Of a DNA stretch of 35,061 nt, positions 7,730 through 15,286 are shown piece after piece. A program made the position numbers and the translations under genes. The stretch comes from DASQUP01 sp035641235 (GTDB lineage: Bacteria; Actinomycetota; CADDZG01; WHSQ01). Position 1 is the first letter of the stretch; each line of letters opens with the position of its first letter. The notes beneath the pieces were generated by a model. It searched no databases. It was given only the letters and a program-made list of their open reading frames with translations, and had not been told where the DNA came from. The stretch lies in NCBI GenBank assembly GCA_035641235.1, contig DASQUP010000078.1:1-35061 (forward strand). The letters run 5' to 3'.

Positions 7730-8089
7730 TTAACTCCGCTTGCGCGAGCCCCTGCGACCTCGAACCCGGATCGCTGTGCGCGCCGTCAGCAGTGCGAGGA
7801 TGGCCACCACTTGTGCACCCAGGATTACCCGGTTCACGTCCACCGCTGGCTGCCAGCGAACGCTATCGCCGTGAATCACGTAGACGCCTGCCGGTTTGGC
7901 CGCCATCCCAAAGCCGGCCCCCTCCCCGTGGCCGGTGTCCTGAGGCCCGTCGCCGGATCCCCCGCCGCCACCGCCCATGATGCGGGCCGCCGGAATGACG
8001 GTGAGGCCGTTCTTCTCGTACGGGTCGCCGAACACACGCTTCACGGTCAAGGCATCGCGCGCTCCACCGATCACAGAATCAAATGCCAC
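7730..8089 (-). CDS. GerW/YtfJ-family protein
   Basis: 119 residues from GTG 8089, preceded by AAAGGGGAG at the right distance; an upstream in-frame ATG lacks a ribosome site. The sequence follows the YtfJ/GerW pattern: DSVIGGARDALTVKRVFGDPYEKNGLTVIPAARI, a glycine run (MGGGGGGSG), GAGFGMAAKPAGVYVI, then RWQPAVDVNRVI and a C-terminal hydrophobic helix (ILGAQVVAILALLTARTAI). In Bacillus YtfJ is a spore protein needed for germination. Actinobacterial relatives occur in organisms that do not make endospores, so no sporulation role is implied. Divergent from the HD-GYP gene across 226 bases. Confidence 0.8.
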   Translation of the reverse strand: MAFDSVIGGARDALTVKRVFGDPYEKNGLTVIPAARIMGGGGGGSGDGPQDTGHGEGAGFGMAAKPAGVYVIHGDSVRWQPAVDVNRVILGAQVVAILALLTARTAIRVRGRRGSRKRS

Positions 8090-8220
8090 AGCACTCCCCT
8101 TTCGCTTCCCGGTTACCAAGCACACCTAGTCTGCCGGACGAGACCCCACACGCCACAGGGCCGTTCGGACGACCTTAACGGGGGCGAGGTGCCTCAGTTG
8201 TTCCCGGCGGCCCACCCACT

Positions 8221-8248
8221 TAAAGGCTTTTTGCCTCGCTGCCGACAA
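8221..8248 (+). promoter_or_regulatory. Candidate FliA/WhiG-type promoter of the HD-GYP gene
   Basis: TAAA (8221-8224), 16 bases, then GCCGACAA (8241-8248), one change from the FliA/WhiG -10 consensus GCCGATAA. The wider -35 TAAAGGCT matches TAAAGTTT at 6 of 8. Transcription would start near 8256, about 60 bases before the ATG. The rest of the 226-base gap shows no gene and no GEMM aptamer. Confidence 0.5.
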
Positions 8249-8315
8249 ATAGTGGCGGAACAAACCGCTCCCGGCCCCCACAGGACGGCGGGGCAGATAA
8301 GGGACTGGACGGACG

Positions 8316-9839
8316 ATGGCTCTGTTTACGGAGACTTTTGCATCACGAAGAAAGGGGCTAAGCCTCGTCGCGGGCACCCTCGTAGGGATCCCTGTGGCGC
8401 TGTTCGCCGCGCTCAATGCGGTCCCCAGCCTGGACGTTTACTTCGAATCCGCCAACTTTCATTTGATCGTCGTCAGCGCGATCGCGGCGTGCTCCGCGGG
8501 GATGGCGATCCTGGCCGGTGTGGCGGCCGCCCGCTCCCGAGAGGCCTCGCTCGTCTTCCTTGCCCTCGGTTGTGTTGCCGTCGGCGTGGGGATGCTCGGC
8601 CACGGTCTCACCACGCCCGGCGTGGCCGGCACCGAGATGAACCTGTGGGTAGTGCGGCTCCCGATGATGGCGATTGCAGCCTTTGCAGGATGTCAGGCCG
8701 CGGCGGTTTTGCGCCCGCGGCGCGCCGTCGCTCGTTTCGCGGCCGCCCATCCGTGGATCTCCCTGGCGGTGCCGAGCGCGGTGATGATTGCCGCAGTGGT
8801 GTGGGTGCGCGCCGATCCCTTGAGCGGTTTCGGATCGCGCTCGTTCCCCGCGGAAGAGCCGGTGACGGAGATCGTCCAGCTGCTGACGGCACTGGTTCTG
8901 GTCGTCGTGGGGCTGATCCACTGGCGCAGGTGGCGCTTCAACGGCGACACCGTGCAGCTTGCGCTCGTGCTTGCCTCGCTGCTGGCCGCCGAAGCGATTG
9001 GGTCGATGCGTTTCGGGCGCCTTTGGCATCTCTCGTGGTGGGACTACCACGTGCTCCTTCTCGTGGGCTTCGGCACCACCGTGTACGCAGTCATCGCAGG
9101 GTCCCTGAGGACGCACCGCCAAAAGGACGGCCTCACACACGTCTTTCAAAGCGGCGCACTTCATCACATCTCGCGCGGCTATCCGGAAGCGCTGAACGCA
9201 CTGGCCGCGGCGGTTGAAGCGCGCGACGCATACACCCGAGGACACTCCCAGCGCGTGACGAGCATCTCGCTTGCCATCGGACAACAACTCGGTCTCGGTG
9301 CCGACAAGTTGCGCCAGCTCGTCTGGGGCGCGGAGCTCCACGACATCGGAAAGATCGGAATCCCCGACTACGTCATGCAGAAGGAGGGGCCGCTTACTCC
9401 GAGCGAACGGTCGCTTGTGGAACAGCATCCCGTCATCGGATGGGAGATCGCCCGTCAGGCGAGCTCTCTGCGGGAGGTCCTCGAGGTCGTCCGGCACCAC
9501 CACGAGCGATTCGACGGGGCGGGGTATCCGGACAAGCTCGCCGGCGACGCCATACCGCGCGCCGCGCGGATAGTGGCCGTCGCAGACGTATGGGATGCCC
9601 TCACCTCGGACCGCTCCTATCGTCCCGCGTGGAGCCGAGACCGGGCGCTCCAGATCATGCTCGAGGGCAGGGGCACCCAGTTCGACCCCCACTGTCTCGA
9701 CGCGTTCCTCGACATCATCGACTCCCTCGAGACACCCGAGCCTGCAGATCACTCCGGAGGTGGCGGGCGCCCTCAGCACCGCCGGCCCGAGCCTATGGAA
9801 GCCGCCCACCACGAGGGACCCGATCGCGACCTGACCTGA
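8316..9839 (+). CDS. Membrane-anchored HD-GYP domain c-di-GMP phosphodiesterase
   Basis: 507 residues. Residues 1-265 hold about seven to eight hydrophobic segments of a sensor-like membrane domain I do not recognise by name. Residues 285-465 are an HD-GYP domain: RDAYTRGHSQRV, AELHDIGKIGIPDYVM (HD at 342-343), HPVIGWEI, and HHERFDGAGYPDKL around 394-408, then DVWDALTSDRSYR. The HD pair, the HH pair and the GYP motif are all intact, so hydrolysis of c-di-GMP is expected. The last 30 residues are disordered. ATG 8316 has only a weak ribosome site. A FliA/WhiG-like promoter lies upstream and a terminator follows. A c-di-GMP riboswitch lies about 5 kb downstream, so this enzyme may tune the signal read there. 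Confidence 0.93.
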   Translation: MALFTETFASRRKGLSLVAGTLVGIPVALFAALNAVPSLDVYFESANFHLIVVSAIAACSAGMAILAGVAAARSREASLVFLALGCVAVGVGMLGHGLTTPGVAGTEMNLWVVRLPMMAIAAFAGCQAAAVLRPRRAVARFAAAHPWISLAVPSAVMIAAVVWVRADPLSGFGSRSFPAEEPVTEIVQLLTALVLVVVGLIHWRRWRFNGDTVQLALVLASLLAAEAIGSMRFGRLWHLSWWDYHVLLLVGFGTTVYAVIAGSLRTHRQKDGLTHVFQSGALHHISRGYPEALNALAAAVEARDAYTRGHSQRVTSISLAIGQQLGLGADKLRQLVWGAELHDIGKIGIPDYVMQKEGPLTPSERSLVEQHPVIGWEIARQASSLREVLEVVRHHHERFDGAGYPDKLAGDAIPRAARIVAVADVWDALTSDRSYRPAWSRDRALQIMLEGRGTQFDPHCLDAFLDIIDSLETPEPADHSGGGGRPQHRRPEPMEAAHHEGPDRDLT

Positions 9840-9866
9840 GCCGTTAGCAGGCACAGTCACCAAACC

Positions 9867-9883
9867 TGAGCGCATCGCGCTCA
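9867..9883 (+). terminator. Terminator hairpin after the HD-GYP gene
   Basis: TGAGCGC-ATC-GCGCTCA, seven pairs with a three-base loop, followed by CCTTTT. Located 27 bases after the stop codon. Confidence 0.65.
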
Positions 9884-9889
9884 CCTTTT

Positions 9890-9915
9890 GGAATACCCAG
9901 GTGACAATCTCCGTT
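9890..9915 (+). promoter_or_regulatory. SigR/SigH-type promoter of lon
   Basis: GGAAT (9890-9894), exactly 18 bases, then GTT (9913-9915): a full match to the actinobacterial SigR/SigH consensus GGAAT-N18-GTT for thiol-oxidative and heat stress. Transcription would begin near 9922, which leaves a 30-base leader before GTG 9952. In Streptomyces the SigR regulon is known to include protein quality control genes such as lon. Confidence 0.75.
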
Positions 9916-9951
9916 GGACGGTTCAAAGCGACTACCTACGGAGGGGTGTTC

Positions 9952-12288
9952 GTGCAAGAGGCAAAGGCACAGATTCTCCCGATATTTCCCCTAACGCACG
10001 GCGTCGTGCTGCCCCACATGGTGGTGACGATTGCCCTCGAAAGCGACGAATCCAGGGCAGCCGTGGCTGCCGCCCGGCGGGCCGAAAACCTCGTCCTGCT
10101 CATTCCTCGGACCGAGTCCGGATTCGCCCGGGTTGGGACCGTGGCGAAGATCGAGGACTCGGGACAGCTCCCGTCGGGGCTCGAAGCCAGTGTGATCCGC
10201 GGCCTCCGCCGCGGCGTCGTCCGGACCGGAGTACCGGGCACCGGCGAGGCCACGTGGGTCGAGATCGACCCAGCCGACGATGATTCGTCCTCGTCGGAGC
10301 GAGCGGTTGAGCTCGCGCGCGAGTACCGCGCTACTGCAGAGGCCATGCTCGAGGCTCAGGGCCGAGGAGAACTCGCCGAGCTGCTCCGGGGAATGAGGGG
10401 GGAACCCGGCGCGATCGCCGACATGGCCGGATACTCCCCCGACCTCAGCTTCGAACAGAAGATCGAGCTGCTCGAGTCGACGGATGTCGAGGAACGCCTG
10501 GAGAAGGTCTTGGAATGGACCCAGGATCTGCTCGCAGAAGCAACGCTCAAAGACAAGATCCGATCCGAGGCAGCGGAACAGATGGGCAAGACGCAGAGGG
10601 AGTACGTGCTGCGGCAACAGCTCGAGGCGATTCGCAAGGAGCTCGGTGAAGACGACGAGGAAGATGTCGTTGCCGAATACCGCACGAAGATAGACGCCGT
10701 GGGGATGTCGGACGAAGTCCGTAAGGAAGCGGAGCGCGAGCTCAAGCGGCTGGAACGGACTCCTCCTCAGAACCCAGAGCACGGCTGGATCCGGACGTAC
10801 CTCGACTGGATGGTCGAGATTCCGTGGGACGCCCGGTCGGAAGACAATTTCGACATCGACGAGGCGCGCAAGATCCTCGACGAGGACCACACCGGTCTGG
10901 CCGATGTAAAGGACCGGCTGATCGAGTTCCTCGCGGTTCGCAAGCTGCGCGCCGAGCGGGGGCTCGGAACACCCACCGGGCGCGGTTCCGGCGTTGTGTT
11001 GACGCTCGTCGGTCCTCCCGGTGTGGGCAAGACCTCGCTGGGTGAGTCGATCGCGCGGGCACTCGGACGGAAGTTCGTGCGTGCTTCGCTGGGTGGCGTA
11101 CGCGACGAGGCCGAGATCCGAGGTCACCGCCGCACGTACATCGGAGCGCTTCCGGGGCGGATTGCGCGCGCACTCAAAGAGGCCGGCACTAAGAACCCCG
11201 TCTTCATGCTCGACGAGGTCGACAAGGTCGGCGCGGACTGGCGGGGTGATCCTTCCTCGGCCCTTCTCGAGGTGCTCGACCCGGCGCAGAACCATAGCTT
11301 CCGCGATCACTACCTCGACGTCGAGCTCGACCTATCCGAGGTCCTCTTCGTATGCACCGCCAACGTGATCGAAACGATTCCTCAACCGTTGCTCGACCGC
11401 ATGGAAGTGATCTCGCTCGACGGTTACACGGAGTACGAAAAGGTGGCCATCGCGCGCGACCACCTGCTTCCGCGCCAGTTGGAGCGTGCCGGTCTCGAGG
11501 AAGAGGAAGCCGAGTTCACGGAGTCAGGACTTCGCACGATCATCCGTCACTACACCCGCGAGGCGGGCGTGCGCGGACTCGAGCGTCAGATTGGGTCGGT
11601 GCTGAGGAAGATCGCATCGCAGATCGCGGCCGGTGACCTGCCTGCCACCGTTGTCGTCGACGAGAGCGACGTACAAAAGTACCTGGGGAAGCGGAGGTTC
11701 CACTTCGAGGCGGCGGAACGCACGTCCGTTCCCGGCGTTGCGACGGGCCTGGCCGTCACCGCGGCGGGAGGCGACGTACTGTTCGTCGAGGCGGGCGCGC
11801 TCGAGGGAGAGACAGGCCTGACCCTTACCGGTCAGTTAGGCGACGTCATGAAGGAGTCGGCTCAGATCGCGCTGTCATACGTCCGGTCACACGCCGAGGA
11901 GCTCGGGTTATCACAGGATGGGTTGAACGGAAAGTTCCACGTTCACGTTCCGGCGGGCGCGGTGCCGAAGGACGGACCGTCGGCGGGCGTCGCAATCGTG
12001 TCGGCGCTCATGAGCCTGGCCTCAGGACGTCCCGTACGCAGTACCGTCGGAATGACGGGAGAGGTCACGCTGCAGGGCCGCGTTCTGCCCATCGGAGGCG
12101 TGAAACAGAAGGTACTCGCGGCACATCGAGCCGGATTGCGTGAGGTCATGCTCCCGGCGCGCAACGAGCCGGACCTCGACGATCTTCCGGATGACATCCG
12201 CACCGAGATGACGGTGCACCTCGTCGACGACGTCCGGACGGCGCTGGAGCATGTGCTCGAGCCGAATCCCGAGGTGCGCGCCGCTTAG
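9952..12288 (+). CDS. lon: ATP-dependent protease Lon (LonA)
   Basis: 778 residues from GTG 9952, chosen because GGAGGGG sits 7 bases upstream and a SigR-type promoter lies too close for the alternative GTG at 9901. Order: N-terminal substrate domain (residues 5-190, PIFPLTHGVVLPHMVV), coiled-coil region (200-300), AAA+ module with Walker A GPPGVGKTS at 354-362 and Walker B VFMLDEVDK, then the Ser-Lys protease domain with PKDGPSAG (Ser677) and GGVKQK (Lys718). The length agrees with bacterial LonA. It degrades damaged and regulatory proteins in the cytoplasm. The stress promoter suggests induction by disulphide or heat stress. No HAIR or CIRCE operator is visible. Confidence 0.98.
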   Translation: MQEAKAQILPIFPLTHGVVLPHMVVTIALESDESRAAVAAARRAENLVLLIPRTESGFARVGTVAKIEDSGQLPSGLEASVIRGLRRGVVRTGVPGTGEATWVEIDPADDDSSSSERAVELAREYRATAEAMLEAQGRGELAELLRGMRGEPGAIADMAGYSPDLSFEQKIELLESTDVEERLEKVLEWTQDLLAEATLKDKIRSEAAEQMGKTQREYVLRQQLEAIRKELGEDDEEDVVAEYRTKIDAVGMSDEVRKEAERELKRLERTPPQNPEHGWIRTYLDWMVEIPWDARSEDNFDIDEARKILDEDHTGLADVKDRLIEFLAVRKLRAERGLGTPTGRGSGVVLTLVGPPGVGKTSLGESIARALGRKFVRASLGGVRDEAEIRGHRRTYIGALPGRIARALKEAGTKNPVFMLDEVDKVGADWRGDPSSALLEVLDPAQNHSFRDHYLDVELDLSEVLFVCTANVIETIPQPLLDRMEVISLDGYTEYEKVAIARDHLLPRQLERAGLEEEEAEFTESGLRTIIRHYTREAGVRGLERQIGSVLRKIASQIAAGDLPATVVVDESDVQKYLGKRRFHFEAAERTSVPGVATGLAVTAAGGDVLFVEAGALEGETGLTLTGQLGDVMKESAQIALSYVRSHAEELGLSQDGLNGKFHVHVPAGAVPKDGPSAGVAIVSALMSLASGRPVRSTVGMTGEVTLQGRVLPIGGVKQKVLAAHRAGLREVMLPARNEPDLDDLPDDIRTEMTVHLVDDVRTALEHVLEPNPEVRAA

Positions 12289-12292
12289 ACAA

Positions 12293-12373
12293 TCAGACGG
12301 CCTCCGAAATGGCAGTTAGCCACGACATTTCGTGGTCGATTGCCATCTCGGCCTTTCCGACTTCGGGAGTCAT
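12293..12373 (-). CDS. Candidate 26-residue peptide, translationally coupled to the LigD-type gene
   Basis: An ATG at 12373-12371 overlaps the stop codon of the LigD phosphoesterase gene as ATGA. A strong ribosome site, AAAGGAG, lies six bases before the ATG. The frame runs 26 codons to TGA at 12293. The peptide begins MTPEVGKAEM and ends LTAISEAV. It is mildly acidic, with one Trp, no Cys and no signal peptide. I recognise no family. The same bases hold a nested hairpin, so conservation could reflect RNA structure instead. The overlap and ribosome site are what the sequence shows; that it is a real gene is inference. Confidence 0.45.
   Translation of the reverse strand: MTPEVGKAEMAIDHEMSWLTAISEAV
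12309..12346. terminator. Nested hairpin between lon and the LigD-type gene
   Basis: An outer ATGGCA/TGCCAT stem encloses CCACGA-CATT-TCGTGG. It lies 20 bases after the lon stop and inside the candidate small ORF of the other strand, so it may terminate transcripts from both sides. No U tract is present. Confidence 0.45.
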
Positions 12374-12960
12374 CTCCACTCCTTTGCGTTCCGGTCGGCG
12401 GCGACCTCTTCGTTTGTGCGGCCCGTCAAGACGGACTCCGGCTGCGTCTTCACCGGATTGCGGCGGGCGTCGGCCTCCTCGTCCTTCATCTTCACGAGGA
12501 TCCAGCGCTCGTCCTGACCGCGCGCTACTCGGGTGAGCGCATATCCACCGCGGAGCTTCTGTCCCTCGAGCCACACAGTCACGTGCCCCCGATCCAGCTT
12601 CTCCTCGAGGGGGGCATCCGGTGCGCTCCGGGACAGGATCCGATACGGACCGGTGTCCCACACGATGACACTTCCCGCCCCGTAGTTGCCCTCGGGAATG
12701 ACGCCCTCGAAGTCGATGTAATCGAGGGGATGATCCTCGGTGGGCATCGCAAGTCGCTTCTCGCGTGGGTCGGTCGATGGTCCCTTCGGAACCGCCCACG
12801 ACTTGAGAACACCGCCGGATTCCAGGCGGAAGTCGTAGTGGAGGCTCCGAGCGGCGTGCTTCTGGATCACGAAGCGAGGCGACCCGCGCCCCTTCTTGCC
12901 TCCGGATGGCTCCGGGGTCCTACGGAGATCTCTCTTGCGCCTGTATTCGTCAAGTCCCAT
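12370..12960 (-). CDS. Stand-alone LigD-type DNA 3'-phosphoesterase domain protein
   Basis: 196 residues from ATG 12960 (MGLDEYRRKRDLRRTPEP). Earlier in-frame starts would read into unconserved sequence and across the divergent promoter region. The core FVIQKHAARSLHYDFRLESGGVLKSWAVPKGPS, then RLAMPTEDHPLDYIDFEGVIPEGNYGAGSVIVWDTG is the LigD phosphoesterase domain. It removes 3'-phosphates and ribonucleosides during end processing in non-homologous end joining, with the QKH and LHYDFR residues binding Mn. Neither the ligase nor the polymerase domain of LigD is present, nor a ku gene in the window. The C-terminal 40 residues are charged. Divergent from the LURP-one-like gene across 88 bases. 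Confidence 0.9.
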   Translation of the reverse strand: MGLDEYRRKRDLRRTPEPSGGKKGRGSPRFVIQKHAARSLHYDFRLESGGVLKSWAVPKGPSTDPREKRLAMPTEDHPLDYIDFEGVIPEGNYGAGSVIVWDTGPYRILSRSAPDAPLEEKLDRGHVTVWLEGQKLRGGYALTRVARGQDERWILVKMKDEEADARRNPVKTQPESVLTGRTNEEVAADRNAKEWR

Positions 12961-13048
12961 CTTTGACCACGGAAGTAGGCTGCCCTCTCGTATCGTTTCT
13001 ATCCCACAGACCCCAATACCTACGTGTCCATAGAGCAAGGAGAAAACA

Positions 13049-13654
13049 GTGTCTGACCTGCTCGATCGCAAACTGCTCGTCTTCCGCCAGAAGGTCAAGC
13101 TCATCGAGATGAACCAGGAATTCAAGATCTGGGACGAGTCCGGTGCGGAGATCGGATCCATCAGGCAGGAGGGTCAGTCCGCGCTAAAGAAGGCGGCGCG
13201 CCTCCTCACGAGTCTGGACCAGTTCATGACTCACACGCTCGCCGTTTACGACATGGCGGGAACGAAGGTGTGCGAGTTGACACGGCCTCGCAAGGTCGTC
13301 AAATCCCGCCTGTCAGTCAAAGATGGGATGGGACGAGAGGCCGGCACGATTACTCAGGCGAACGTCTTCGGGAAGATCCGGTTCGACCTTCAGGGTGCTG
13401 CGGGCCAGCCGCTCGGGCAGATCCGTGCAGAGAACTGGCGGGCCTGGAACTTCTCCATCGTCGATCCAACCGAACGTGAGGTGGCGCGCATTACAAAGAA
13501 GTGGGAAGGACTCGCAAAGACTATGTTCACAACCGCCGACAACTACGTTCTGGAGATCGATCCCGGCGTCACCGGGGATCTGCGACTCCTTGTTCTCGCT
13601 TCGGCGGCCGGGGTCGACGTTGCCCTCAAGCAGGACAAACGAGGTTTCAATTAG
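13049..13654 (+). CDS. LURP-one-related / phospholipid scramblase-like protein
   Basis: 201 residues from GTG 13049, preceded by AAGGAGAAAACA. The repeated beta pattern resembles the LURP-one/Tubby-like fold seen in bacterial scramblase-related proteins: KLIEMNQEFKIWDESGAEIGSIRQEG, TLAVYDMAGTKVCELTRPRKV, SRLSVKDGMGREAGTITQANVFGKIRFDL, WNFSIVDPTEREVARITKKW, and NYVLEIDPGVTGDLRLLVLASAAGVDVAL. The C-terminal hydrophobic strand/helix is the part compared to a membrane-buried helix in Tubby-like folds. The function in bacteria is not established. There are 21 bases to the LLM oxidoreductase gene, so the two are probably cotranscribed. Confidence 0.75.
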   Translation: MSDLLDRKLLVFRQKVKLIEMNQEFKIWDESGAEIGSIRQEGQSALKKAARLLTSLDQFMTHTLAVYDMAGTKVCELTRPRKVVKSRLSVKDGMGREAGTITQANVFGKIRFDLQGAAGQPLGQIRAENWRAWNFSIVDPTEREVARITKKWEGLAKTMFTTADNYVLEIDPGVTGDLRLLVLASAAGVDVALKQDKRGFN

Positions 13655-13675
13655 CTTCCGAAGGAGGTCGGTGGG

Positions 13676-14629
13676 ATGCGCCTCTGTTTGATGATTGAGG
13701 GTCAGGAAGACGTCACCTGGGATCAATGGTGTGCACTCGCCGACGCGTGCGAGAGCGGCGGCCTCGAGGGGCTATTTCGCTCAGACCACTACCTGTCCGT
13801 GTCCGGCTACACGGAGCGCGGGTCCCTGGATGCCTGGACAACACTTGCCGGGCTTGCGGCCCGGACGCCGAAAATCCGGCTCGGCAGCCTTGTATCCCCG
13901 GCGACATTCAGGCATCCCTCCGTTCTGGCAAAGAGCGTCGCTACCGTCGACCACATCTCGGGTGGGCGCGCCGAACTCGGTATCGGTGCCGGTTGGAACC
14001 TCGCCGAACACACGGCCTACGGCTTCCCCTTCCCCGATGCCCCCGCTCGCATCGAGATGCTCACCGAACAGATCGAGATCGTGCACCGACAATGGAGCGA
14101 CCTGCCCTTCGACTTCAAGGGCAAGCACTACACACTCAACGACCTCAATGCGCTGCCCAAGCCCCTGCAGGATCCGCACCCAAACCTGATCGTCGGCGGA
14201 AGTGCCAATAGGCGAACCGCCGCACTCGCAGCTCGGTGGGCCGATGAGTACAACGTGGTCTACGCGAGCCCGGCCGTCTGCGCCGACAAGAGAACTCGGG
14301 TGGCGGCCGCGTGGGAAGCCGAGGGGCGCGATCCGGCCACGCTCGTGTTTTCGTTGATGACCGGCTGCATCGTGGGTCGCGACCGCCGGGAAGTTGAACG
14401 TAGGGCGCGCCGCGTCATGGACCTGGACGGCAACGATGGCTCCGTCGAGGAGTGGATCGAGGGGCTGGGCGACGCGTGGATCGTCGGAACGGTGGACGAG
14501 GTCGTTGATCACCTCGGCCGGCTCGAGGAGGCGGGCGTAACACGGGTGATGCTTCAGCACCTGGCTCACGAGGACATCGAGATGGTGCATTTGATCGGCG
14601 AGGAGGTTGCACCCCGCGTCGGCGATTAG
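13676..14629 (+). CDS. LLM-class oxidoreductase, probably F420-dependent
   Basis: 317 residues with the luciferase-like TIM barrel: RLCLMIEGQEDVTWDQW at the start, EGLFRSDHYLSV near 30, KIRLGSLVSPATFRHPSVLAKSVATVDHISGGRAELGIGAGWN near 65-108, YGFPFPDAPARIEMLTEQIEIV, and PNLIVGGSANRRTAALAARWADEYN. This arrangement is typical of actinobacterial F420-dependent members, but FMN-dependent enzymes share it, so the cofactor is inferred. Substrates vary widely in the family. ATG 13676 follows GAAGGAGG. A weak hairpin with CCTGG/CCAGG arms near 14650-14667 follows the stop. Confidence 0.87.
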   Translation: MRLCLMIEGQEDVTWDQWCALADACESGGLEGLFRSDHYLSVSGYTERGSLDAWTTLAGLAARTPKIRLGSLVSPATFRHPSVLAKSVATVDHISGGRAELGIGAGWNLAEHTAYGFPFPDAPARIEMLTEQIEIVHRQWSDLPFDFKGKHYTLNDLNALPKPLQDPHPNLIVGGSANRRTAALAARWADEYNVVYASPAVCADKRTRVAAAWEAEGRDPATLVFSLMTGCIVGRDRREVERRARRVMDLDGNDGSVEEWIEGLGDAWIVGTVDEVVDHLGRLEEAGVTRVMLQHLAHEDIEMVHLIGEEVAPRVGD

Positions 14630-14705
14630 CCAGCTCGCCATAACCGTGACCTGGGATTTCATTTCCAGGACTAGTCACATACTCGACTGCGGAGCGCATT
14701 CAAGG

Positions 14706-14735
14706 CCGGAATGACTAGAAATCGCTAGTCTCCGG
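14706..14735 (+). terminator. Hairpin upstream of the riboswitch operon
   Basis: CCGGA-(at)-GACTAG-AAATCG-CTAGTC-TCCGG: 11 pairs with a two-base bulge. The palindrome GACTAGTC occurs again about 40 bases upstream. It ends 28 bases before the candidate promoter, so it is more likely a terminator of the LLM transcript than part of the riboswitch leader. Confidence 0.5.
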
Positions 14736-14763
14736 ACCGCAGGCATTTAGGCCCCCGGGACCA

Positions 14764-14791
14764 TGAACAAAAGTCCCCGCTTGGCCGATAA
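14764..14791 (+). promoter_or_regulatory. Candidate FliA/WhiG-type promoter of the riboswitch operon
   Basis: TGAA (14764-14767), 16 bases, then GCCGATAA (14784-14791), an exact match to the FliA/WhiG -10. The layout is the same as before the HD-GYP gene. Transcription would begin near 14798, just before the aptamer. A housekeeping reading (TGAACA-N17-GATAAA) is possible at the same place. Confidence 0.5.
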
Positions 14792-14805
14792 ATGAATCGT
14801 CCAGC

Positions 14806-14890
14806 GAGATACACAACGCGAAAAAGGCAAACCCGTTGCGAGGCGGGGACGCAAAGCTACCGGACCCACTGGGTCGGCGGGGCTACCGAA
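14806..14890 (+). ncRNA. c-di-GMP-I (GEMM) riboswitch
   Basis: The conserved core is read directly: AAAAAGGCAAACCC, then a stem CCCGTT/GGCGGG closed by a GCGA tetraloop (14838-14841), then GGGGACGCAAAGC, a second stem GACCC-ACT-GGGTC (14863-14875), and the 3' block GGCGGGGCTACCGA. These match GEMM class I: GGCAAACC, a GNRA loop, GGACGCAAAGC and GCGGGGUUACCGA. A G sits at the position that selects c-di-GMP, where cGAMP-sensing variants have A (judged from remembered numbering). The aptamer ends one or two bases before the ribosome site GAAAGGAAAG and 15 bases before ATG 14906. No intrinsic terminator lies between, so control is probably at translation start. Whether c-di-GMP turns it on or off cannot be read from the sequence. 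Confidence 0.93.
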
Positions 14891-14905
14891 CGAAAGGAAA
14901 GCGCT

Positions 14906-15286
14906 ATGCGCGCTCTCGTTGTCGACGACGATCAGTCGATTCAGCAGATTCTCGAGCTCGCGCTCTCAGATGAGGGATACGAGGTCGTGACCGCGTCGAA
15001 TGGGCCAGAAGCGCTCGAGAAGGCTCGAAAGTCGTTACCCGACATTGTCATCCTGGATGTCATGATGCCGTTCGTCGACGGCATCCAGGTGGCGGAGGCA
15101 CTGCACAAAGACAAGCAGCTGTCCCGCACGCCGATCATCATGCTCACCGCCAGAACGACCGACGATGATGTCTGGGCGGGATGGCGAGCGGGCGCCGCTT
15201 CCTATCTCACTAAGCCGGTCGATTTCGAGCTCCTCTTCACCGAGATGGAGCGAGTCATCGCCGATCGCAAGTTGCAGGCAGTCTGA
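14906..15286 (+). CDS. Single-domain response regulator
   Basis: 126 residues: a receiver (REC) domain alone. The acidic pocket is Asp7-Asp8-Asp9, the phosphoacceptor is Asp51 in DIVILDVMMP, a Thr sits in IIMLTART and Lys103 in SYLTKPVD. With no output domain it must act through a partner protein. ATG 14906 is chosen because it follows GAAAGGAAAG; an upstream in-frame ATG at 14792 would translate the riboswitch. Its stop overlaps the subtilase start as TGATG, and the kinase two genes on is the obvious phosphodonor. Expression is expected to respond to c-di-GMP through the aptamer immediately upstream. Confidence 0.95.
   Translation: MRALVVDDDQSIQQILELALSDEGYEVVTASNGPEALEKARKSLPDIVILDVMMPFVDGIQVAEALHKDKQLSRTPIIMLTARTTDDDVWAGWRAGAASYLTKPVDFELLFTEMERVIADRKLQAV

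Noticed and set aside
8090..8315. A second c-di-GMP riboswitch before the HD-GYP gene
   Set aside because: The GEMM core blocks (GGCAAACC, GGACGCAAAG, ACCGA) are absent.
8358..9926. A 522-codon open frame on the minus strand opposite the HD-GYP gene
   Set aside because: Its composition is that of an antisense shadow in high-GC DNA, and the plus strand encodes a complete HD-GYP protein with all motifs.
9840..9951. HAIR (HspR) or CIRCE operator before lon
   Set aside because: No CTTGAGT-N7-ACTCAAG or CIRCE inverted repeat is present; the visible signal is a SigR/SigH promoter.
9991..11310. A 439-codon minus-strand open frame opposite lon
   Set aside because: Lon is unmistakable on the plus strand; the antisense frame has no recognisable domain and no ribosome site.
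14792..14905. An N-terminal extension of the response regulator starting at ATG 14792
   Set aside because: The extra 38 codons are the riboswitch read in frame; a good ribosome site precedes ATG 14906.
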